A stretch of 64,000 nucleotides of DNA from Argyresthia goedartella (taxonomy: Eukaryota > Arthropoda > Insecta > Lepidoptera > Argyresthiidae). Under the pieces are notes generated by a model that saw only the letters and a program-made list of their open reading frames with translations, searched no databases and was not told the origin of the DNA. The stretch spans positions 21,236,715 to 21,300,714 of the forward strand of contig OX463829.1 in the NCBI GenBank assembly GCA_949825045.1. Reading direction: 5' to 3'. The translations under genes and the position numbers were made by a program. Below are positions 53,541-63,850 of this stretch, in pieces (within the stretch, counting starts at the first letter, position 1; every line of letters begins with the position of its first letter).

Positions 53541-54934
53541 CGTGACCTCAAGTGACAGGTACCGTTGAGGCCACGTGTGCCATGGACCGAGCACATCAAT
53601 ACAGAACTATATAGATCGGTTAAGATGTCAGTCTATCTACAGTCTCGTCAAGATCAGAATTTTGCTCGTAATCTAGCTGGAGATCCCCTGGATAGGAGAG
53701 CCCAGGAGTAGAAGTGATTGTTCATTTAGAATTTTGATTCCCGGTGCCAAATTGTTAACTCGATAATGTCAAACACACAAAACGGAACTAGCCCTTTGAA
53801 ACGTTTGTAAGCGTGTAACACTATAAATAGCTGACACTAAGCTGATTAGCATAAAATACTCGCCGTTGTACCAGAGAGCTGCTATCAAATGGTGGTTTGC
53901 GTAATTATTTAGAGGATCGAGCAAAAACCGAGGCATATGGTTAGTGAAAAATAAGCAGCAGCTAAGCCTACTAAAAAGTTGAAACGAGCATAAGCACAGT
54001 TTCGTAATGTACCTAACTACCTATACATTTGTTTGTGTTAGCCTTTAGGTAAATGTTTTGATAAGTTGAGCTATGTTTTTATCGACGGTTACTTTGCCTC
54101 GATCTAAAGGTCTTTTTTTTTGGAAAATCAACAGACTTATTTACCATGTTCACTAGACGAGGACGTAAAGTTTACTGAGTTTTCAGCTAGGCCTCCATGA
54201 TTGGAATGTTTCAATCCTCCACCGACTAGTTTAGTCCGTCCATTGGCTTGTCAACCAACGTCAATTCACAAATGCCACCTCAAAGGTTTGACTGTAACTC
54301 AAAGTCGTGTTGCTTTCGTGTCACTGTTTCTCGCTAGGGAAATGGTAGTCTTAGATTTAAACGCTACCTTACTTGCTCAATAATTCATGCATTCGGCATT
54401 TGGGTAGTCGAAGCAATTAGGATCGTTGGTATTGTTTCACGGAACATTCCCTGCTCGTCGGAATTCCCAGTTTCAATTAGGAGGAGCATTCTCTTCGGGT
54501 TGCACTTGCTTTGCTGTTGTCCGATTCTACTCGCGCTACTTCAACGTAAGGTTATGAAAGGAAAAGAGTCCTTTAGTGGAGTGATGAAGTCAGACAAATT
54601 ATGGGGTAATAAGCCAGAAGGGTTGAAGATTTTTATAGAGGGAGAGTGATATAAATATGTGGTCTTTCAAGGGGTTATTAGTAGGGACAACATTCGGTCA
54701 AATTTCAACAAACAACCGGTTTCTTCGAACAACAAGCAAATAATGGTAAATAAAGTTCCTTTGAAATTCATGTTTGTTATTTGAAGAAATAAAAAATAAG
54801 AAGCGATGATCTTCATAAAATATAATTAAGGTGCTCGTGTGGATCGCATTTTACATGAAGAGAATTGAAGTCCCCTCGATTTGGCCAGTAACGTCCCAGA
54901 CGACGTACTTATGAATAGTCTTCGGTGTCTTATC
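53541..54934. other. No gene recognised
   Basis: The first part may contain further decayed LINE coding (minus strand). 54220-54560 is repeat-poor without recognisable exons. Confidence 0.35.
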
Positions 54935-55150
54935 CATATCGTATTATTGACCATATCATGGAGGGGCCAATCACGGTTGAATTAGAACTATCATTGAACA
55001 AAGAAATCTTCTAGAACACTGCGGTAGCTTAGGTGAAGCCTAAAGGGGGCGAGCGCAGCGAAATCCCGAATAGTCTTCGGGTTACTTCGACATTGTATGA
55101 GACAAACACACAAACAACATTAGGTATGAGATCTAATAATCGAATATATA
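54935..55150 (+). mobile_element. Core-family element, copy 7
   Basis: GGTTGAATTAGAACTATCAT precedes ACACTGCGGTAGCTTAGGTG, AAGGGGGCGAGCGCAGCG and GTCTTCGGGTTACTTCGACA. The left flank matches copy 8 at 59.41 kb, so both share an arm type. Confidence 0.7.
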
Positions 55151-55162
55151 CCTAATGTTGAG

Positions 55163-55429
55163 GTGTTGGCTGTTATGGAGAGCACTTTTGTATTGAAAAA
55201 ATCCCGCGATTCCGGGATCAATAAAATTTTGTGTTCTGATAGGATCGGATGTACATTTACCTACGTTCAAGTGTATGAAATAGATATCTTGTGTATCGAT
55301 GATAAAAATCCTGCGATTCCCGGAATCGACAAATTTTGTGTTTTTGTCACTATGGAATCGGATCCTTTCTTATATTTTAAAGAAGATAGTTACCAAACTG
55401 GCATACCAAACAACGTCAGGTTATGCTAA
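55163..55429 (+). CDS. Small hypothetical reading frame with internal repeat
   Basis: 88 codons from ATG 55163, family unknown. Two segments are alike at DNA level about 107 bases apart (AAAAATCCCGCGATTCCGGG-like at 55196 and AAAAATCCTGCGATTCCCGG at 55303, each followed by AAATTTTGTGTT). The second reads NPAIPGIDKFCVF. A third related phrase, IPGLPGIARFFF, lies beyond the stop at 55543-55580. It could be a decayed repeat-rich coding sequence or a non-coding tandem repeat. There is no splice or homology evidence. Confidence 0.2.
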   Translation: MLAVMESTFVLKKSRDSGINKILCSDRIGCTFTYVQVYEIDILCIDDKNPAIPGIDKFCVFVTMESDPFLYFKEDSYQTGIPNNVRLC

Positions 55430-55744
55430 CAGACTATATTTAGAATAATTCATGTATCTATTAAAAATAATTAGTAAAATATATTGTGATTAGTGAAATT
55501 ATGTTATTTTTCTTTCTTGCATATAGATGCAAAGGCGTTATGCATTCCCGGACTTCCTGGCATCGCGAGATTTTTTTTCAAAAGATATATAAGAATCGGC
55601 TTCCATAAAATAATAATATAAGAAGCGGATTTTATAATTTTATAGCAAAAAATTTACTTTAGGTAAATATGCATGCGAATATCATATCTTATAAAACTGA
55701 ATAAAAATTATTTTAAAAAACATGTTTTATCAAATTCAATCCTT

Positions 55745-55955
55745 TCTGACCATTTATTTATTTATTCCTTGGCATTTTATTTATACTAGTCAGTGTGCAA
55801 GGTAGGTAGGCACCTTTTATAATAATATTTCCTTTCATGTCTTGGTTTGCTGGAAGAAATCCCTTTTTTAGAGATAAGCTCGCCTTTCTACATACATTTC
55901 TTTTAATGTAACTTGTAAAATATTTGTGTTCAATAAAGAATTATGAATATGAACC
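55745..55955 (+). mobile_element. LINE 3' end, AAGGCGAGCTTATCT family, forward
   Basis: GCACCTTTTATAATAATATT, GGTTTGCTGGAAGAAATCCC and AGAGATAAGCTCGCCTTTCT match 62.7 kb in the opposite orientation. It ends AATAAAGAATTATGAATATGA. Confidence 0.68.
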
Positions 55956-55959
55956 ATTT

Positions 55960-56719
55960 TATGAAATAGTCGGCCATATCATATGACGTGGCTACGACAA
56001 ATATATATGTATTAAGTAAGGGTTGAATATGTTTGTATCTTTCAGTTTTCAGTTATTGGTAACTATTTATTAAGGTGGCGGTACCTGTATGTGTACGTGT
56101 TTATTAGTACATAGTCGAATACAGTACGAAAAGAATGAGAAGTTCTCCAGCAAAATGGAGCAGAAAGCAACTGCTTAAACATGGGCAGAACTGTGCTTCT
56201 GGCACCCCTTAAGGAAATTAGATTTTTTTGTGGTTTAACTATGTTATATTTTTATTTTCTCAAAGATAGATATAAAGGGTCGTATTTCGAAGAATATTGA
56301 CAAGACACAACGTTGTGTTGTTAATAAAATGAACATGTTTACGTTACTCTCAGAAAGAATGTATTGTCTGGCTTGTTAAATACCGTCTAGTTTAAAATTA
56401 CTCGGACAAAAATAAAAGTAACAGATATTGTTTATTTCCAAGAATACTCTACAAAAAAAGATCAAGCAAGGAATACCTTGAAAAGTAAGTAAGTAAAAGA
56501 AAGCTTTACTTGAAGATGTATCAGTTAGCTAGCTAGCAAGAAATTATATGATCGTCCCCTGTGTTCAAAATAAATTGTAAGTTCACTAAGAGGTATATTT
56601 CAACGGATTGTTGGAGACTTCAAATGAAAATATTATTTGATGCCATTAAAAACCCTCTTAAATAAGACTACTTTTAGTTACCCTCTGTAGACCCCGTTGT
56701 CCGATAAATAACATTTGTA
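55960..56719. other. No gene recognised
   Basis: AT-rich, with no motif or repeat family recognised apart from ATATATATGT near 56000. Confidence 0.4.
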
Positions 56720-56972
56720 ATAATGATAATAATACCTTGTACACTATTTACACACATTGATCTAGCCCCAAACTAGGATTCCCTGTATCTTGGGTACTAG
56801 ACAACGAACACATAAGTATATAGATAAATATTATACTTAGATAGATAAACAACCATGACTAGGGTACAAACATCCGTTCTCATCAAACAAATATTTGCCC
56901 CCACCGGGACTCGAACCCGGGACCCTTGGCTTCGTAGGCAGGGTCACTGGCGACTCGGCCATTCGGGTCGTC
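56720..56972 (-). mobile_element. tRNA-derived SINE, type A, copy 4
   Basis: In reverse it has the intact A box TGGCCGAGTCGC-like element (one change) and the B box GGTTCGAGTCC, with the full body and an AATAAT-rich tail at its left end. Confidence 0.83.
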
Positions 56973-57065
56973 AGATGACGGTCATCATTAGGTATTAATT
57001 AAAGAAAAGATTGAAAGAGCATTTCTTTTCTCTTTCGTGATAGGTACTTTTATATCTGTATATAT
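56973..57065 (+). repeat. LINE-derived flank shared with the 22.2-kb SINE
   Basis: AGATGACGGTCATCATTAGG, AAAGAAAAGATTGAAAGAGC and TTTCGTGATAGGTACTTTTA are the inverse of 22195-22283. The SINE and this LINE remnant share the same junction in both places. Confidence 0.75.
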
Positions 57066-57612
57066 AAGTAGTATATAATGTAGTTCCAAGAACGTCTGGT
57101 TAACAAGCCTTTATTCATTTCCATCGAGCAAAAAGCACCAAAAGAATGTAACTCGGTAGTTACTCTAAAGAATTGTTTTATAAAGAGTGCACTAGTAACA
57201 TGAACTGGACCTTCCCCCGATTTGAATTGCAAATGAGCAACCCCTGTTTGTATTCCCATTTTTTCCATTATCATAGGACTTTCCTAAGAATTGCATGTAA
57301 TTGCTTAATACTAGGTACTTACTGCAGTAGCGATAACATTCCAGTGGTCCGCTGCAAAAACTCTATGTAGATTAAAACGGAAAGGAAAGCCTATTTGCTG
57401 TTTTCTTCAGTAGAATCTTGATGTGGTAATTTAATACTATTTAAGTTTGTAGGTTAATTTTTGCTTCCACGGATGTTGAAAATTCTTATGTAGATGAATT
57501 TGAAACGATTATGTAATATACCAAATATATCTTGTTGATGTTGATAGAGACGTCAAGTTGCCTTGCATTGTAATTTTTTTATTGTCTCTATATTTAACGA
57601 CATATTTTTTTC
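57066..57612. other. No supported gene
   Basis: Open frames of 60-75 codons on both strands (57050-57370) have no recognisable motif. Confidence 0.35.
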
Positions 57613-58053
57613 ATCTACACACGTATCATAAACCCTCTTTACTGCGTACAAAAACCGCACGTTACGATCAGCATAATGTTAAACTACTTGGTAAAAACTC
57701 ATTTCTTATCTGAAAAATTACACATTATAACCATAATGTGTAATTTTTATACATATTATGACATTCAAATTTCGAGCACCGACGCCCGCCCCTACTTTGT
57801 TTGTGAATTTGGTACTACTGAACAAGCTAAATAAGTGCAAAGGAATTATCAATGCCACCATGCCGGTCGAACATGCGGTTCCTGAACACATTAAAGAGAG
57901 CTTATGGTATGTGTGTAGATAAACTAGTGCATGTAACTGTACATAAATAGGCATTAAAACTCTCGGGTTTCTGAAACTCGCCTTCGGCTCGTTTCAGAAA
58001 CCCATTCTCGAGTGTTCATGCCCTCCATTATGTAGCAGTCACATAAACTACTA
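57613..58053 (-). mobile_element. Multi-hairpin 450-bp repeat, copy 4
   Basis: Reverse orientation: ATCTACACACGTATCATAAA at the left, TGTAGCAGTCACATAAACTA at the right, and the ATTATAACCATAAT palindrome region inside. Confidence 0.8.
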
Positions 58054-59400
58054 TAATGTTCTAAGTCCAGCCATCTCCAGCGTACTCAATTTGACAGTAA
58101 GAATAGAACTGTTGTATAAATGCAACTACTGCTAAGCAACGCCATCTGTCGGAGGGTGTAAAAACCGCTTACTTTCGAAACACACCGCCTAGCTCAGGGG
58201 TAATAATCTGTGGCGCCATCTAGGACATTGGTGGCGAACTTAGTTTACAGGAATATCATAGGCCTTTTCAGACTAGAGGGCGCTTTTCATTTCAATTATT
58301 TTACAGATTATGACGTATAGATGTGTACAGTAACGTTAATTGTTACTTTAATTTATGTGCGTTTGCGACATTGTAACTTGAGGAATTGTTTCATTAATCA
58401 TGGCACCTTAGTTTTTATTTAGACAAATTCATCCTGTTCTTCATTCACTCATTCATTCTCAAAAAAGGCAATAACAATTTACAAAAACATACATTTCTCT
58501 ATTCGTATCAAATAAATTCCTTTTTAATTATTATACCTGTTAGGATTTGCACTGTTGCTGAGCTATAAGATGTAGAGTAGATGTACCTATAACAAAGTAA
58601 AACAACAATAAGCAGACGATACAATATAACGTATTCATAAATACTGCTTAGTAACAGTGACTTAGCGCAAATGAGCTCGTAATCCTCAAAACTCATTTTA
58701 ATAAGTCCGACCCTCCAAATCTTCCATTTTCATGAGCATAAGTAATTAAGCATAAAGTCCTACAAAAGGCAGCACCCTTGAACCGGAAGTGATGATGTCG
58801 GTGGATTTTGCAAACGCCATGTTTTTTTTTATTTCGTACAGAACGGAAATGCGTAACAAGACGGTCGAGTCACCCTGAGCGCGGTAAAGCTAAGATAAAG
58901 TACGTCAACTGCTGACTGTGATCACTCTCCTATGTGGTGTTACCAAGTTATTCAAAGTTCAATACTTTCTTGTATCGTCCCATTAAAACATATCCTAGAA
59001 CATTTCAATTTATTATGTACTTCTGAATACCAAGCACTATTCTCGAGTCAGCTTTGATATTCTATACAAATATTCTGTGAAACGTCAAAAATGAATTGAG
59101 TTCAGTGTTAACTCGCATTCCATCTGTCAGACCTCAATGTAATCTTGAGTCTGTATCAAGAAGGTATTAGTCATACTTTTATGGCGACGAAAATATTTAT
59201 GTGAAACATTTTCGCATGAATCACATTATTTTTTCGTTTACTCCAGATATTTTATGGACAATCAATTAATCGAATAGTTTCTCTTAGTAAAAGTTGTTAG
59301 TTAATAACATTAGAGTAACACTCAAACAATTGCTTGTCTCAATTTATCTTTCTTATTACATATATGTGTCGTAACAATATCGTAGAATTTTCTAACATGA
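58054..59400. other. No gene recognised
   Basis: 58130-58300 has several GCGCCATCT-like phrases. The rest is AT-rich and unrecognised. Confidence 0.35.
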
Positions 59401-59404
59401 TATC

Positions 59405-59672
59405 GTCAACGATGGTTGAATTAGAACTTTCATTGAACGAAGAAATATTTTAGGGCAACACACTGCGGTAACTTAGGTGAAGACTAAAGGGCACGAGCGG
59501 AGCGAAGCCCCCGAATCATCTTCGTGTTAGTTCGACATGTTTAACAAAAAAACACCACGTAGTACTTTTTAAAAGACAAGACATGTTTTCGTGAAATTCA
59601 ACCCTTTTGTGATAGTTTCATGAAATAATTGACTATATCATGTTATGGTCAACTATTTAATGAAATGATCAA
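59405..59672 (+). mobile_element. Core-family element, copy 8
   Basis: GGTTGAATTAGAACTTTCAT, CTGCGGTAACTTAGGTGAAG, CGAGCGGAGCGAAGCCCCC and CGTGTTAGTTCGACATG; the left flank is as in copy 7. It abuts the next element at 59673. Confidence 0.72.
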
Positions 59673-60175
59673 TATATATGTCACAGTTGGATGGTTCAAT
59701 CAGACACTTAACTAACTCTCTAGACCGTTAATTAAATACCGACGTTTAACCAAGTCAGCATTTTGATTTAAATAAAGCATCGTCGAAAACGTTCAATAAT
59801 CCGTCTTACCGAAAACCGGCGTGTTGGAAAACCAGATGGCGTCACGAAAATAGCTGATTTTCACAGCTTATATCAGGGCAAAAAATTGCGGTAGCTTAGG
59901 TGAAGGGTAAAGGGGATGAGCGAAGCGAAGCCTTCGTGTTAGTTTGAACATGTAAGAACAACAAAAAATACTTACAACATTAACTTAAGTACACATAAAA
60001 ATATATTTATATTGTTTATGTCTTGTTGCCTAGGAACGTTAAGACAACTCGGTAAACGTTTCGTTCACTCACTTGTCTGACGGAATTTAGTGACTTGGTT
60101 AAACGTCGGTATTTAATTAACGGTCTAGAGAGTTAGTTAAGTTTGTGATTTAACCAACTAACTGCGACATATATA
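59673..60175 (+). mobile_element. Core-family element, copy 9, with 85-bp arms
   Basis: Outer arms run about 85 bases. The inner 52 bases are perfect inverses (59706-59757 and 60091-60142, beginning ACTTAACTAACTCTCTAGAC). The ends are TATATATGTCACAG and CTGCGACATATATATGG. Between the arms is a core with GCGGTAGCTTAGGTGAAGGG and GAGCGAAGCGAAGCC, flanked by traces of the TTTTCACAGC arm type. Confidence 0.82.
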
Positions 60176-60496
60176 TGGTAGGTTGACGATATCATGATAT
60201 AGCAAATTCTAAGATATAGCTACGACATATTCACCACGTTGATGGAGTGTCGTGACTGTCCAACAAGTTCTATCTACTATGAGCGGAGAAAATCCGGAAG
60301 TCCACAACATTTACACATATTTTACTGTCGCGCTCAACTTCGTAATTCCACATTCAAAAACATTTGTTGGCAGGGAGTTTTGTACAACAGAAAAAACATT
60401 CATCAAAAAGTCCGTTCATAAAAATTGAGAGAAGAATAAAAAGATAGCATGGAAAGTGCCCTCCGGATATCTATTCCACTAGATTTCTGTCTTCGG
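60176..60496. other. No gene recognised
   Basis: A 60-codon frame (60239-60421) without motif. Confidence 0.35.
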
Positions 60497-60808
60497 TAAT
60501 AATACCTTGGACACTATACCTTGGAATAGACTTGGGATACACTATACCTATACTAGGCCAGATCAATATGTGTAAATCGTTACACGTATTGATCTGGCCC
60601 CAAACTAGGATTCCCTGAATCGTGGGTACTAGACAACGATACACATACTTATATAGATAAATATTATACTTAGTTAAACAACCATGACTAGGGTACAAAC
60701 AACCGTTCTCATCAAACAAATATTATGCCCCCACCGGGACTCACAACCCGGGTTGTGATCCTTGGCTTCGTAGGCAGGGTCACTGCCGACTCGGCCATTC
60801 GGGTCGTC
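60497..60808 (-). mobile_element. tRNA-derived SINE, type A, copy 5, with two palindromic mutations
   Basis: The body and A box are as in other type A copies. An inverted duplication forms a 20-bp-arm hairpin (60556-60575 with 60580-60599, one mismatch, 4-base loop). The B box region is replaced by the 18-bp palindrome TCACAACCCGGGTTGTGA (60741-60758), which should weaken pol III transcription. Confidence 0.82.
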
Positions 60809-60889
60809 ATGAGATGATTGATTTTATTCTGTCATGCAAAAGTGAAATGTAATGCATTTTTTCACAGAATTCATAAAGTACATACTAAG

Positions 60890-61045
60890 TGAGCTATTAC
60901 GGAACGAGATGCAATTTGGTGCCCGTGCCAGCTTCGCTCGCAAAGGGCTGCACCCGAGATATTTAGACGCCCGAGCGAGCGAAGCGAGCAAGGGCGGATA
61001 TAGTTCGAGGGTGCAATAGCTACTTACAACCCGAGAGAAGTATAC
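60890..61045. repeat. Repeat fragment with CGAGCGAGCGAAGCGAGC
   Basis: CAGCTTCGCTCGCAAAGG and GCCCGAGCGAGCGAAGCGAG are partly complementary around GGGCTGCACCCGAG. A related stretch (GCACGAGCGAGCGAAGGGAG) lies at 61480-61500, each followed by TTCGAGGGT. Confidence 0.55.
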
Positions 61046-61544
61046 TATTTTACACCTTTCTTGCGAGGAAAATAAAACACAACAAATAAAATAAAACAAT
61101 GTAATTTAATCAAACTTCAAATAATATCGATTGAATTACCGCCAATTTTTAATTTTTTTTGTGTTGGTTGAGTTTTTGACCAAGGAGGTTTGCATAGCTT
61201 GAACTGTAAAGTTGTATGAAAATCCATTACATATCAAGCATTGCTTGTTCTGCAAAGTAATTTGAAAATGGAACGTAGTTTTCAATGCAGACTTTGAATG
61301 AATGACGTAAAGACTAACTTACATTCACTCCTTGAACGTAAGTAAGTAGGTCTTTACGAGCAAGACAGGTGTAAATATATGATCAATCGTTTTATTTCAT
61401 TGTGCGTATAAACCGATCGAAAATAGTAGATTGCTATACGAGAGAGCTAAGGCACCAAATGCACCTGAGATAATTAAGCGCACGAGCGAGCGAAGGGAGC
61501 GATGGTGCTTATTGTTCGAGGGTTTAATTGGTCACTTACAGCAA

Positions 61545-62180
61545 TAATTATAATAATAATAATCTGTATTTCAGGTTAATAAAACAAACAAACAAAAACC
61601 CATGACTGTAAATTACCTTACAACTAGAGATAATACATAATTTCTAATAAAAACACAAAAAATAACTATCTAAGCTAGGGATTTTCTTCTTCGTTCTCGC
61701 GTCCCTGTAGTGTCGGTAAACGATGCCCTCCGACCAGTAATCTTTGGCCAGGAACATCGTCTTGAGGTCTTGTGGTCATGAAGGACAGGAACTCCTTGGG
61801 TCTTTCTGACTGCAAAACCTCTATCCGTACCTACGCACCCTTGAGACCAGACGGCGGATTTTTCATCAGCTTTTCCAGGATGTGATGTTCAACGACCTCG
61901 CAGATTATTTTCACGTCGATCCTGGAAATGTATATCTGAGCGGTGGGAGCGGCAGCTTTCAGGCTGCTCTCACCGGCGGTGGCTGTGCCACGCTGATTGC
62001 GGCTGCGTCTGGAGCAGGGTTTCTTTTGGACCAGGATAAAGCCTTCCCCATCAATGGTCACGTTCGGCGGATCACGGGCGCGCCCAGCGCGGCGCAGCAT
62101 GCAGGTTCTGTTGTACGGCGGCGGGGCGGTGCGGGGCGCGGGCAGCGGCGGCGGCAGCCACGGCGGGACCCAGCAGCATA
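61545..62180 (-). pseudogene. LINE ORF1-like fragment with 3' tail
   Basis: The minus-strand frame (62100-61831) reads GEGFILVQKKPCSRRSRNQR, GTATAGESSLKAAAPTAQIY and ISRIDVKIICEVVEHHILEK, then a stop. Further frames give ERPKEFLSFMT and MFLAKDYWSEGIVYRHYRDA. The order (basic stretch, GTA-x-G, LKAA-x-PT-x-x-IYxSR, then FLxxxxWxxGxVYRxxR) fits ORF1-type RNA-binding proteins found in lepidopteran LINEs, from memory. The 5' part is GC-rich. After the coding an ATT-repeat tail follows at 61548-61562. Frameshifts make it non-functional. Confidence 0.5.
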
Positions 62181-62251
62181 CGTGTCCTTCTCCTCAATAT
62201 TTTATGCTTCATCACTCGTCATCACTAAAGCAGGGAAATTAAAAAAAAAAC

Positions 62252-62675
62252 GGCCAAGTGCGAGTCGGACTTGCGCACGAAGGGTTCCGTACCACCGTAC
62301 AATGGTAGGGATGGTGTGGAGTGAATAGTTTGGATTTTACATGGCAAAATAGTGTTTACAAAGTTATTGGTGGTAGATATTATTATACTTTCACACTCCA
62401 TGTACGTAACCAGGTGCATTCATAAGTTTGTATGTGGTATTGAAAGAATTGTTGTATGGGAGCCCCTTAAATATTTATTTTATTCTGTTTAGTATTTGTT
62501 GTTATAGCGGCAACAGAAATACATCATCTGTGAAAATTTCAACTGTCTACCGGTCACGGTTCATGAGATACAGCCATACGACAGACAGACAGACAGCGGA
62601 GTCTTAGTAATTGTAATGTAATTGTTAACAGTAATAGGGTCCCGTTTTTACCCTTTGAGTACCGAACCCTAGAAA
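62252..62675 (+). repeat. GGGTTCCGTACC repeat, copy at 62.3 kb
   Basis: CGGCCAAGTGCGAGTCGGAC, GCACGAAGGGTTCCGTACC, the shared body and GACAGACAGACAGACAG at 62580-62597. The right end, GAGTACCGAACCCTAG, has drifted. Confidence 0.8.
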
Positions 62676-62739
62676 CAACTTATAAAAAAACTGTGAAAAA
62701 GAAGTAAGTACTTTTTCCGATTAAAATTTGTATAAATTA

Positions 62740-63118
62740 TTATTTATTAAATATTTTACAGGTTACATTAAAATAAAATGTATCTACAAAGGCGAGCTTA
62801 TCTCTAAAAAAGAGATTTATTCCAGCAAACCAAGACATTAAAGGAAATATTATTATAAAAGGTAGGTAGGCAGTGCACAATAACTAGTTTAAATAAAATC
62901 CCAAGGAATAAATTAAATACTTATAAAATAAAGGCAGTAAGTAACTACTGAATAAGTACCGAAATATACTACATACACTTTACATTCAAATACATACAAT
63001 AACTTTTACGAAAGAGAGAGGTAGTGCTCTTTAATACGTTTCTTAATAAAGAAAAGAGTGGGACTGTCTCTTATAGTGCAAGGAAGTGTGTTCCAAAGTC
63101 GGACCGCGCGAAACCTGA
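62740..63118 (-). mobile_element. LINE 3' end, AAGGCGAGCTTATCT family, reverse
   Basis: In reverse the coding end reads FRFRAVRLWNTLPCTIRDSP and on to IKKRIKEHYLSLS, the same domain end as the 43.5-kb copy, then the UTR with CTGGAATAAATCTC and AAGCTCGCCTTTGTAG. It is truncated at its 5' end where the fold-back element begins. Confidence 0.72.
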
Positions 63119-63521
63119 AAGAGTGTATATGTAATCGGAAGATAGTCAAAACCGTTAGTTGATTAATTAACGCGGTAGTTGATCAACTATCGACAGATAG
63201 TAAACCAGACCGACAGGGTTTAGAATTTACGTTTCTTTTGTTCTTACATGTCAACCTAACACGAAGACTATTCGGGGGCTTCGCTGCGCTCGCCCCCTCT
63301 AGTCTTCACCTAAGCTACCGCAGTGTTTTCCCTGGTATTTCGTTTGCAATTCAACTTTAAACCAGTTTACTATTTAACGGTTTTAACCGTTAGTTGATCA
63401 ACTAACGAGTCATGTAGTAAGCAGTACGCTATAGTTTACTATCTGGTGATAGCTGACCAACTTACGAGAAGAAAAACGTTAGTTTTTCAACTAACGGTTT
63501 TGACTATCTTACGGAGACAAT
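63119..63521 (-). mobile_element. Core-family element, copy 10
   Basis: Arms GATAGTCAAAACCGTTAGTT and AACTAACGGTTTTGACTATC are near-perfect inverses, and GTTGATCAACTA palindromes lie inside. The reverse core is TACATGTCAACCTAACACG, GGGGGCTTCGCTGCGCTCGC and CACCTAAGCTACCG. The arm type is related to copies 1 and 2 but uses GTTGATCAAC where they have GTTTATAAAC. Confidence 0.8.
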
Positions 63522-63594
63522 ACATAAGCAGCGTTGTTATGCCGTGGAGTGGATAAAAGGGAGACAGTGTGAAATCTCCGGTGGCATCAATGTA

Positions 63595-63850
63595 GTATTA
63601 TTATTATTATTATTATCAAAGTAATTAGTACACTTTCCTATCCCATGTAGCTGATCAGGTGCATTTATAAGTTTGTCTGTGGCATTGAAAATGCATTCGG
63701 TTTATTTGTTTTTAAAATAATTCCACTTGTTGCAATTCCAGGCCCATACCTTTTACGTATTAATTATTTGTTGTTGTATCAGCAACAGAAATACACATTT
63801 GAACTCTCTACCTATCACGGTGCGATGTAATTTGGATAACACAGCCATTC
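63595..63850 (+). repeat. ATT microsatellite and GGGTTCCGTACC repeat fragment
   Basis: TTATTATTATTATTATTATT at 63597-63617, then CAGGTGCATTTATAAGTTTG and TGTTGTATCAGCAACAGAAA from the middle of the repeat family. Confidence 0.55.

Noticed and set aside
61882..62328. 148-codon plus-strand frame
   Set aside because: It lies opposite the ORF1-like minus-strand coding, and its length comes from GC-rich sequence. The minus-strand reading has recognisable phrases.
25844..62420. Small minus-strand proteins starting MHLVTYMECESNRTNNF
   Set aside because: They recur in each GGGTTCCGTACC repeat copy and have no independent support.
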